A DNA stretch of 64,000 bases from Cordia subcordata (lineage: Eukaryota > Streptophyta > Magnoliopsida > Boraginales > Cordiaceae), in NCBI GenBank assembly GCA_028554755.1, contig JAPTOF010000020.1, positions 9,448,501-9,512,500 on the forward strand, given 5' to 3'. The translations under genes and the position numbers were made by a program. Shown here one piece after another: positions 11,457 through 23,400 of this stretch (positions are counted from its first letter, which is position 1; each line of letters starts with the position of its first letter). A model generated the notes under the pieces. The model made no database searches. It had not been told where the DNA came from and saw only the letters and a program-made list of their open reading frames with translations.

Positions 11457-14400
11457 CTGCATTTTGTAAAAGAAAACAAATTTATAAACTGCATGAATGT
11501 CGAATTATGCATTTAAACATAAGCAATAGTTTTTTTTGGAGGAGGAGGTACCTAAGCTAAGAATCAGTCGCATAAAAGCTTTACCAGGATCTGCACCAAG
11601 ATTAAATTAAATGACAAGAAAGAAAATTAAGTTTGTCATATATAACAATTTGTAGTATCATAGAACGGGAATATCATCATATTTGGATAAGAGTAAACAT
11701 GCTTAATTATGCCTTTGGAGCAATAAAATCTGTTCATGCCATTAGTTAGACATTAGCCAGCTCTTCTATGACATACATAACAATTAGCGAAAATTGGCCA
11801 TTCCAAGTTAAATTCACTAGACAATAAACTAAACAAGTCCTTAGGATTCAAAATTACTGATATTGTATTTTTTAGAGATGACTTGTACATGCATATTGAA
11901 CTAGATAATGATCATGATACATATTTATTAGCATGCTTTCATACTTTGGTGCATATATGTGATACAATGTGCGAAGGTCAAACAATGTGGATAATGACTT
12001 AGATGCGCAGTAAGACTAAATACATAGTATATCTGTTGGGTTATGACTCAAGTGCAAAGTTCAAGCCCATATTAAAAGTAGAAAAGAGTCTTAATGAGAG
12101 TCAAAATTGTTATTATGGTAAGAATCTTATGTATGGTAGAATTGAATAGAAAGGAAACCCTTGTCTTGTAGGAAAAAGAATTCAGGCCTATTTAGATTGG
12201 TTTTTTTTAGGGAAAAGTACTTTTTTTTCTAAAAAAGTTATATTAAATTTACAATCACTATTTGATTTGGCTTCCAAAAAAATTAAAATTCTGAGAAAAG
12301 CTCAAATACAACTTTTCCAAAATTTTCAGCTTCTCAAAAAAAGTTTGGTAAGGTATGTGTCTTACATTAAGTCTAGATTGAAAGAGAGGGCCAATGTAAG
12401 AGCACCTGAGGGAAGGTTTAGACTTTTCATGCTTTTCGTGCCATGCAAAAAGTCGCTTGGATTATAATATCTTTTCTGTTGAGTGGAGTTTTGGACGTAG
12501 GCAGTGGGCTGAACAACGTTTATTTGTGTATATTTCTTTTCTCGTTATGTGTACTTTAATTCCACTGCATTTGTATGTTTCTACATTTTAATTTCCTAAC
12601 AAGCGATATCGAGAGCTAGGTTGGAAGAAAGACATCATCTGTGTGTCGAGTTGCACAAAAAACCAGAAAAGAATTTTGTTCTGGTTGCTAACAACAGCTT
12701 GACCTTGGACAATTATCATTTCAATTATTAATTTCTCAAATAATGATACCTATGCTATCTAGTATTGTTATAATATCAGCTAATTTTCTTCTTTTAACTA
12801 AGAAAGAATTGCAAATTGATAAAACCTGGTGGACAAATTTTCCATCTCTAAGGAAAAACACTCTGATCTCCTATCAGAAAAATTCCCAATTTTCATTTTA
12901 GGGCTCATATCTTTTTTTATAAATGTAATGAGCCTATCCTTTCTTCTTTGTTCATCTTCCAGAAACATATCAAAACTCGAAAAGATGCCTTCTTTGCCTT
13001 TAACCTAAGCTATGTAGGAAAGACCTAAAGCCAATCCTAAGGAATAGTGAAGCTTCATATGGTCTTTCTGTCCAGGTACAAGTACTTCGCATCTTCATAG
13101 ATATGTCTATTTCATTGAGCTTCTCTCCGAAATAGTGCTTAGATTCGTATGCCTTTTTGCAAGTCAGAACTTACTCGATAAGGAATTTCGCTACCTTAGG
13201 ATCATTTTGGTTATGACCGCCATTCTCCGAGGCTAGTTGGAGATAAGCGGACTCAAACTGCTGACATCTGTTGCAAGATAAACCACCAGTACTCAGGTCC
13301 TTCGACTGATTCTACCATAGAGACAACCAATAGTCAATAACTCCTTCCCTTCCCCAAACACAACTTACAACTTTCATCGTACTATGCTCTCCAAAGAGCA
13401 ACTCTTCTCAAAATCTCACTCAAAATGTGGAATCAAAAAGATATATATGGTAAAATTGTAGCTACAGAATACAAACCTAATCAAAATGCATGCATTTGTC
13501 TTATACGATATGGGGATGGTGAGAAGAGATATAGTTTACACTCAAGAGGGGCTAATTGGAGATACCATTGTTTTTGGTATAGAAGTTCTTATAAAAATGA
13601 GAAATGCCCTATGTTTGAGTGTTGTTTGAACTATGGATTTACTTAAGAATTATTGGTTGAGAACAAGCAACAAATTGGGGGTTTTCAGGACCAATGCTAT
13701 GAGCATCCAAAATCCAATGAGATCTTCGAATAGTTGATCATTATGAGTGTTACAACGAATTTTCCAGGGGGGAAAAAAAGGTGGACTTCTTAGCTTGTTA
13801 TTTAATATGAATCAATAAAATGATAGAATCCATAAAAATTAGGCTTTGGAAGGAATCCCAATGGGCCCCTATGAGAATTTAGAAATCTGATGCTTTGATA
13901 AAGTAAAAGATCACGGATGGAAAATTTTTGATATCAATTTATTAGTTCAAAAACCTTCTCCAACTTTTGAATTGTCGAAATGTTCCTCTTGAGTGAGGGG
14001 AGCTAACTCGATAAGACATTATCTATCCCTAGGACCCTGTAGGTCCAACAACGAACAACCATAACTACCTATTGTCCCTTGCTCCTTGCAAGTTTATATT
14101 GATTAATAAAACTCCTTTCTCTACCAAGCTACATCCTAAAAATCATTATAACTCAATTAGAGGAGCCGCTTACGCTCGGAAAGGAAAAGGCGTACTAACG
14201 TCCTCACCTGGGAGGTAAGTACCGCTCTAACTGAAACTTCGAGTTTTCTAGTATTTTGGGTATTTTGGTTTCATAAAATTTTAAACCGCCAAAATTAGTT
14301 TGGTTAAAAAATTAGTAGTAAAATCACCCAAATAGCTTGTGTACACCCCAATAAATAGAGGATAACGAAACTTTTAAGCCAAATTATTGAGTGAGATAAG

Positions 14401-17400
14401 GGATAGGAAAACCCTATGGCCTTTCATCTCCAGCTTACACTAAAGGTAAATGGCATTGACCTTCCCATCATAGAGTGTTACTTTACTCTAATTTAGCAAG
14501 GTGGACTTATAGTGTGTTTGGAATGATCTTATTTTAAGATGTTTATCCTATTGAAATTTGGAGATATCTTATAAGATTTAATATATCTTATCATATGCAC
14601 CATGCATTCTATAGTTGTAAAAAATAAGATAGGAATGATTGCTTATTTCTTATAAGATAAAAAGTATGGTTTTGTTTTAAATTTTCATAGAATGTATGAT
14701 AAAATTTCTTAAATCTTATAAGATGTACCCTCATTTCAATAGGATAAGTATCTTAAAATAAGACTATAACAAACAGAGCATTAATGTGTTTGCTCATAAG
14801 AGTGTTAGTAAAGTTTTAGCCATCTTGTCGATGGAGTTCCTCATCATAGATCATCTCTCAGTACATGGATAAGATTCATTACCTCTTTAGAGGGTTTAAA
14901 TCTAGACATAACACCGGATGAACATTAAGGAATGATTAATACACTCAACTCAAATAGTAGGTTCGGTCATCCCTTTTGTGTAGTTTTCTAGGGTATTTGA
15001 GAGGCCAAACAAAATGGTGATGGAACATCATCGGATATGGTCAGGATAAGTGTTATTCAAATAAGTTGGGCTTAACTTAACTTAACTATTCACTAATTCA
15101 ACCACCCCATTGGTGGAGTTCAAGAGATAAAGTTAAGACATTATTATATCACTGTATTTTGATGATTAATCTACAAAAAGGCAAATGATATAAAAAGTTT
15201 GATATATATTGTTTTCCACTGTTACATACATATTACACTTATATCAATTTATTATTGCCCATATTATTAACATTGATCTATTTTTTGATATCTTGTATGA
15301 CTTTCTTCATTCTATTTGCCATAATTTTGAGAGAGCACAAGCTCATTGGACCAATTTTGTGCACTAGAAAAGGAATCTAAACATTATACTCATTCTTGAA
15401 TAGTACAAGTATGTCCGAACTACTCCTAAACTTGTTATGAGGGAAAACACTTCATATGTCATTCGAGATGCTAAGCAAAAATGGCAGAAGGCTAATAGCA
15501 CAGACAAGTGCTATATGTTCGCCTCTATGTTGGATATTCTGCATAATAAACATCAGGACAAGGCATCATGACCTCGTTGTCTCGTATGATTGTTGACTAG
15601 AGCAAGCCTACAAGGCAAGCTGCTATGAGAGAGATTATGGCCAACCAAAATTCACAAACATAAAGTACTACATATACTTTTAAATTTAAATATGATATAT
15701 CAAAATATAATAATATTCATAAAAAGAACACTATTAAAATGAAATTAATTTTATGTTTTTAATATCCTAATATTTATTTATAATTTTCATTTGTTTCATA
15801 TTTATATATTTCATTTATTTTAATATTTATTTATTTAATTTTATTTAAATTTATTTATTTATTTTTATTATTTAGTTATTTATTCATTTATATTTATTTC
15901 ATAGTAAAGATTTTTCAAACATAAAATGAATAAAGAGTGCAAAAAGTTATTAAAGAGTAATTATACTGTGTAACTACACAAACTCACACCTCTCCCATAA
16001 AAATTAGAGAGTGTAATTGAGGGGGTCTAATTACATACAATTTATCTCTAACTAAATAATTATTTGGTTAAAGAAACATGACCAACTATATAATTACTTT
16101 TGATTACACCAAATCTATTTACAAGATAACTTTTCAAACACGCACTTATATTTATATATCACACAAGACAAGGTAGGTAGACCGTAACTAATGACACAAA
16201 ACCATATGTCATAAACTTCACTGAGTTGGTGTCAATCTAATATATACTTTTCTATAATAGAGAAATTATTTTATAGATGTAGGCTAAGCCAAACCTCATT
16301 AAAATATTGTTGTAAACATATATCTATATTAGTTTATGTTGAATGTGACCCGTATTCTTGGGTAACAAGAATAGCAAATTACCTTATTTGTTTGTTACCA
16401 TAACAATACATAATTAATATGTGTCATTTTCCTTGTAGTATACTGTTTCCTTTTCCTTGTAGAATACTGATTAGGATACTTATGTACTATAAATAGAGGC
16501 TACGACATTATATTATATAGTGTGAGAGAAACTAGAGTGTGAGCCTTGTAATATTCATTGATCAATAATAAATTGTTCTCTGCTGCCCATGGACGTACGC
16601 TTTAAGATCGAACCACGTAATTCTTTTGTATCTGTTTTCTTCTCGTGTTCTTCGTGTTTGCATGTTTTTCCCCAACAAACTAGTATTAGAGCTTAGGTAC
16701 TAATTCGTTGCGAGAGGGAAAAAGGAAAAATCAAAACTCACTGTAAAACCAAACTTGTTCAAACCAAACGGTGCCTACCAAACAAATGTCTTTGCTCAGC
16801 GAAGAGTGCTCTAGTGCTGCCTACGTTAAGTGTTGGTGGCTTGAGTGGAAGCTTATGTCAGCGGGTTGTGGTTTGTGTTTGGGTTTTGAAGAATGAGTAA
16901 AGAAGATAGAGTTTGTGTGCTCTTGAGATTGGTTTTGGATATTCGGGTATGTTTTTTTTGGGAATTGGTTTAGGTTTGTAAAGCAGGTTAAGGGTTTTGG
17001 TTTTGGGCTTTAGATCTGGTTTTTTTTTTATCAGGCCTGGGTAGCGGCCTTGTCCAGATTTGGTTAGGTCTTTTGGGTCTTGAGTCTTGGGCTTTGAAAC
17101 TTTTTTTTTGTTTGGGCTTGGTTGAATCAAAAGGAAAATATTTTTGGGTTAGGCTTCTATTTTAAGACCAAAGAAAAAAATATTTATTTCCTTTGGGGCC
17201 TTGTTATTGAGTCGAAGGAAAAAAAATGACTAATTTGACCACGTTGACCAGTTGACCAGGGTTTGACGGGGGTTTGACCGGGGTTGACTTTGACCAGTTG
17301 ACTGAGTTTGACCAGAGCCTTATCCCACGTTTTTTGATGCGTTGAATCTGATTTTGGGCTCTGTTTTTCCAGAATCTGCTCCAAAGTATGTGTTTAGGGA

Positions 17401-20400
17401 TAGTGTTGACTTTGACCAATAGGTTTAACTTTGACTGGTGTTGACCAAAGTTGACCGGGGGTGTTCCTAAGGTTTTTCGACATGCTGAATCTATTTTTGC
17501 AGTCTGTTAACCCAAATTCTCTCCCGAAATGTGAGTTCTGAGCAAACAAAGATGTCTTTCGTAGGTGGAAAATTTGAAATCGAAAAATTTGACTGGAGAA
17601 TGAGTTTCAGTCTATGAAGGATCAGATTCAAGGCATTTATGACAATGCAAGGACTTTGGAATGTCATTGAAGAAGTGATCATGGAGAAGACGGAACCAGC
17701 AGCGAGACAAGAACTCGAAGCGAAAGCCTTGAGTGCAATACACATGTCCGTGACGATAAAGTATTGTTGGAGATTGCTGAGAAGACGACAGCAGTTGAGG
17801 CTTGGAATACTTTGGTGAAATTATATGCATCAAAATCTCTCACAAATTGCCTCTACTTGAAGAAACGATTGTATCATCTTAGTATAAAAGAAGGTATATC
17901 ACTAAAACAACACCTTGATGAGTTTACCTCTTGTTTGATTGCTTTGAAGGATATGGATGTTAAAATTGATGACGAAGACCAAGCTATGATTCTATTATGC
18001 TCCTTACCACCTTCATATATGAACTTTGTGGACATTATGTTGTACAGAAGGGATAAAATTAGCTTTGAGGATGTGATTGTTTCATTAAAATCGAAGGATC
18101 TTCAAACACATATTCCGGGACATAGAGAAGAAGTTCATGAGGAGAGTTTAATGGGTAGAGGGAGATCAAAGAATAGAGGGGGATTTTTGGGTAGAAAGAA
18201 AAGCAAGTCAAGGTCAAAATCAAGAGCAAGAAAGCTAAGTTGTTTCGAGTGTGGTGAGAAAGGTCACATTAAGAAAGAATGTCCAAAACTGAAAAAGGGA
18301 AAGAAAAAAGTGGAAAATTCAGCCAATGTAGTCGGGAGTGCTGACAGTGATGGAGCGAACTCGAGTAGAACCGGAGTTGTTTTGACTGTGAGTACATCAC
18401 ACTGGCATAATCAATGGATTCTTGATACTGGTGCAGCGTTCCATATGGGTCCTAGGCATGAATAGTTCTCTTCTTATTCCAAAAGAGAAGGGAAACTCTT
18501 TCTAGGCAATGATCTTTCGTTGAAAGTGAAGGGAATAGGCATCATAAATATCAAGATGTTTGATGGTATTACAAGATCTCTCAAGTGTTAGAATGTACCG
18601 GAGTTGAAGAAAAACTTGATTTCTTTTAGGCATTTGGATTCTTATGGGTACAAATTCCGAGATGAGAATGGTGTCTTAAAGGTGACCAAAGGTGTAATTG
18701 TGCTCTTGAAATGGAACTTGACTGGCAGCCTATATGTTCTTCGAGGTAGTACGGTTATAGGTGTTACAGCTATTGCATCCAAGGAGAGTGATAATGACAC
18801 CAGCAGTTATGGCACAAAAGGTTGGGTCGTATGAGCGAGAAGGGACTGACTGAGCTGAGTAAGAGGGATTTGCTTTGTGGACAAAGAACTGGAAAGTTTA
18901 AATTCTGCGAGCATTGTGTCTTTGTAAAGCAAACCAGGGTAAAGTTCAGCAAAGGGCAGGAGAATATTAAAGGTACACTTAATTACATTCATTTTGATCT
19001 GTGGGGTCCTAATAAAGTTTTTTCAAAGAAAGGTGCCAGCATTACATCACTTTCATTGATACATACTCTCGGATGGTATGGGTATACTTCTTGAAAACTA
19101 AAGATGAGGCATTTCTAACATTTGTCGAGTGAAAGACATTGATTGAGAAGCAGACTGGTAAACAGATCAAGCGTCTTAAGACTGACAATGGGTTGGAATA
19201 CTGCAATAAAGAGTTTAATAAATTATGAAGGAAACATGGCATTGTGAGACAGCGCACATGTGTAGGGACACTACAACAGAATGGAGTAGCAGAACGTATG
19301 AATAGAACTCTGGTGGAGAGAGCTCGTTGTATGCTCTCCCATTCTGGCTTAAGTCAAGACTTTTGGGTTGAAGCTATTAATAAGGTGTGCTACTTGGTAA
19401 ATAGGTTTCTATCCAAAAAACTATTGAATTGAAAACTTCTTTTGAGTTATGGTCTGGTAAGCCTGTTGACTACTCTCGATTGAGGGTGTTCAGTTACCCT
19501 GCATACACTCACATGAAGGATGGCAAATTGGAGCCGAGGGCAAAGAAATGCATATTCCTAGGCTATGCGTCCGAAAGGAAAAGTGACAAGTTATGGTGCA
19601 CAAATCTAAAGTCTCTAGGTTTCCTCATCAGCAGGAATGTCACATTCAATAAGTTTGCTTCATTTGACCAAGAAAAGGAGAAAGCAGTAGCTAGTTTAGA
19701 CCACGGTGTCAAAGAGCAGGTGGAGATATTTGCTGATATTCCAAATATTCCATCTAGTAGGAGTAGTAGTCCGATTTAGTCGACTCAGCTGACTGAGGTA
19801 CATGATCAAAATGCACCTGAACAACAAAAGTATAACACTGCTATTGGGCAAGAAAGGAGACAGATTAGAGAGCCTCGAAGGTATGAATACACTGATCTTG
19901 TTACTTATGCTTTGATTGTTGCTGAAATAATTGAAGGACATAAGTCGAATTTGTACAAGGATGCCATATCTGGGAAAGATTCTGCTCAGTGGGCAGGTGC
20001 CATGAATGAGGAAATTGAATCTCTTCAGAAGAATCAGACATAGGAGCTTGTTGAATTGCTTGAGGGACAGCGAGTTGTCATTTGTAAATGGGTTTACAAG
20101 AAAAAGGAAGGTACTCCAGGGGTTAAAGGTGCTCGATACAAGGCACAATTGATGGCAAAAAGCTATACACAAAGAGAGGGTGTTGACTTGAACGAAGTGT
20201 TCTCTCCAGTTGTGAAGCATAGTTCCATCAGGGTTTTACTTGCCTTGGTTATTCTTCATAACTTTGAGCTTAAGCAGCTAAATATGAAAACGGCATTTTT
20301 GCATGGTAGTCTTGAAGAGCAAATTTACATGAGCTAACCAGAGGGGTATATAGTTCCTAATAAGAAGAACCATGTTTGCAAACTGAAGAAGTCCTTGTAT

Positions 20401-23400
20401 AGGTTGAATTAGTCGTCTCAGCAGTGGTACAAGAGATTTGACACATTCATGGTAAGTGCTGGATACACAAGGAGTGCCTATGACAATTGTGTGTATCTCA
20501 AGAAGCTTCTAGATGGTTCATTTGTGTACTATTGGTGTATGTCAATGATATGCTTATTGCTGCTAAAAGCATGTCTGCCATTGACGAATTAAAAAAGTAG
20601 CTAGGTGATCAGTTTGAGATGAAGAATCTTGGAGCAGCGAAGAAAAATTCTTGTCATGGAAATTCGCAGGGATAGAAACGATGAGAACCTATTTTTGTCT
20701 CAACATAGTTATATTGAGAAGGTGCTGGAGTGTTTCGGCATGCATAAAGCTAAGCCTGTGAATATGCCGCTTGCTGCTCATTTTAAGTTGTCTACAGATT
20801 TCTCACCTAAAACTGAGGAGGAGGTGGAGCATATGTCTCATGTTCCATACTCGAGTGTTATTGGTAGCTTGATCTATGCCATGGTGTACACTCGTCCTGA
20901 CATTTCACATGCAGTTAGTGTTGTAAATAGGTATATGGCATCGCTTGAGAAAGCACATTGGGAAGTGGTGAAATGGATAATGAAATATTTGTGTGGCACT
21001 ATAAATGTAGGTTTGCTATTTAGCAAGATAACTGGAGATTACGCGAGGTTGGTGGGTTATTGTGACCTAAACTTTACGGGTGACCTTCATAAGAGAAGAT
21101 CTCTGACAGGTTACGTGTTTACTCTCTCTAGGTGTGCTATCAGTTGGAAAGCGACATTACAGGCTACTGTGGCATTGTTAACTACTGAGGTGGGGTACAT
21201 GGCAATTGCAGAAGTTGTGAAGGAGGCCATGTGGCTACAAGGCCTGGTTCGTGATCTTGGACTGTAGCAAGATACAAGTACAGTCTTTTGTGATAGCCAC
21301 AGTGCAACTCATTTGACGAAAAATCAGGTATATCATGAGAAGACTAAACACATTGATATTAGATATCACTTTATCAGAGATGTTGTATCACAAGGGATCA
21401 TATCAGTACAGAAGATTCTACTCATGAGAATCCAGTAAATATGATGACCAAGATGGTTTCAGTCAACAAGTTCAAGTATTGCTTGGACTTGGTTGCTATT
21501 TGCGGTGCGAAGTGTTAAGCCCTTAGGGGTAGTTAGCAGCAGGGACGATGATGTGTTGATTGGAGCGAATACGTGCCAAGGTGGAGATTTATTGAATGTA
21601 GCCTGTATTCTTAGGCAACAAGAATAGCAAATTATCTTATGTGCATATTACCTTATTTGATTGTTACTATAACAGTCCATAATTAATATGTGTCCTTTTC
21701 CTTATAGTATACTGTTTCTTTTTCCTTGTAAAATACTGATTAGGATACTTGTGTATTATAAATAAGGGCTAGGATATTATATTATGTGGTGTGAGAGAAA
21801 CTAAAGTGTAAGCCTAGTAATATTCACTGATCAGTAATAAATTGTTCTCTGCTATCCGTAGACATACGCTTTAAAGATGAACCACGTAATTCTCTTGTAT
21901 CTGTTTTCTTCTTGTATTTTTCGTGTTTGCATATTTTTCCCTAACAGTTTACGATAATATATTCTCTTATTCCATCTCTGCAACGCGCAAGTTGACTTAG
22001 AAATTTGCAAAGACTTAAAAGTCTGGACCATGTGCAAACTCATTGGCCAGAGCTTTCATCACTCATTATTGTAGAGTTTCCTACTCATCTTCTTGGTTGA
22101 CCAGCCATAAGCAGACTTGACTAGACACTTCAAAATATATTGTAGAGGAGACAATATAATGAAACTGGATTTCGGATATATCAGACAATTGAATCCAAGA
22201 ATCAATTTTACCTGCTCTAATGTACTAGATTCTCTGAATATGTTAACTTAGAGTTCAAGACCCATGGTACTGATTCAAGTGAAATTGTTCTGCTTACAGA
22301 TATACTGATATGGAACTAGTTCCTAGTAGAGCCTTCTCTGCCCAATAACTAAAGCAATCGGTAAATTTCTTTTCTTCTTTATTTTTCGGACAAAGGTTTA
22401 TATTACTCGAGTGAAATCTGAAATACAATTAGCCAACTCCTACCTGGATATGGTCCTGATTCAGAATACAAAAAAGATCATTCGAGACATTGCAATCCGG
22501 AATCCATGATCACGAGAATTTCAAGTAAGAGTATTGGTATATACGAGTGTCAAATTATGTGTTGTGAATTGTGACCTTAGTAAACAAAAATCCTACATGT
22601 ACCGCTGTGTCATGACTGATGTCTTTCGTGATTAAGGTTAGCGTAACAAAAGCAAGTCAAAATGGCCAACCAGAATTCACGATCATGAAAAATTGAAGTG
22701 AGATTATGATGCAAACATAGAGTATAAACTTTGAAATTCATGAAAAATCACAGCGTACAGTGCTATTTACCCTAGATATAATACAAGTTGGTTAGCAAGA
22801 AAAGAGCCAATGCTTTTAAAGAACATGGTGTAACGAGATTATGAAAGCCATGTTAATTCTGGCAAATGACAAACGTATGCAGATGTGAGACAAAAGGAAG
22901 AGCAAAGGACTTACTTGGTGGGCATGATGCAGAATGTGGCCTGTCAGCGCAGTAACACGAGAAACGGTAAGTAGTCTCGTTAAAGCCGCATCGGCCGCCA
23001 CTCGCTTGGCACTTGCTGCAGTCGCTGGCTGTCCAATTCAACGCAAATCCCCTCCTCATTAGCTCCTGATACCCTTCCACCTCGCCATTTCCGTCATATT
23101 CATGTACTTCTACTGGTGTTTCCGCGTTTCTTCCACACTCTTCCAATGCATAACCGAAGTTTTCGTCCTCATCAAACATAGCCAAGACCGAGCCGTATCC
23201 GTTTCCACCATCGCAACCAACCTTGTACTTCTCAAGTTCTTTAGGCAACGACGAATTGCAGTCTGATAACAAGTTGAGGTACGATACATCCTCAAACCGA
23301 AACGGCGTGCTTGCAAGACTGATGTTTTCAATCTGCGGCAAACACCCATTCTCCAGACTCTCAAAAGCAGCATTATGGACGTGGAGAGAGCTGTTCTCAT

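Larger units (their letters stand above)
16337..21946 (+). mobile_element. Ty1/Copia LTR retrotransposon, degenerate
   Basis: A 5610-bp element with two LTRs, a PBS, a polypurine tract and remnants in Copia order: gag, protease, integrase, reverse transcriptase, RNase H. It is flanked by GTTTA. By-eye LTR comparison gives about 40 differences over ~341 aligned bases (near 88% identity), mostly transitions, so the insertion is several million years old. Many in-frame stops arise at Trp and Gln codons, and there are several frameshifts, so it cannot encode its own proteins. It sits antisense in intron 1 of the receptor kinase. Confidence 0.95.
11591..22914 (-). other. Intron 1 of LRK10L, ~11.3 kb
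   Basis: Bounded by GTAAGT at 22914 and TTGGTGCAG at 11591. Contents from its 3' to 5' end: unique AT-rich DNA (11591-12185), partial MITE (12186-12350), AT-rich DNA, plastid-derived composite (about 12985-14240), gag relic with a nested MITE (about 14245-15650), AT-rich filler, Copia element (16337-21946) and about 960 bp of unique DNA. Every recognised retroelement lies antisense to the host gene, which is a common arrangement for tolerated intronic insertions. Confidence 0.7.

Noticed and set aside
13226..13300. Possible nuclear tRNA gene (GAGATAAGCGG region)
   Set aside because: It is plastid trnA-rrn23 spacer DNA; no cloverleaf could be supported.
16858..17419. Minus-strand ORFs in the Copia leader
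   Set aside because: They lie antisense across the 5' untranslated leader and TTGAC array and have no domain.
19696..20220. 174-codon minus-strand ORF
   Set aside because: Antisense shadow of the Copia integrase and reverse transcriptase remnant.
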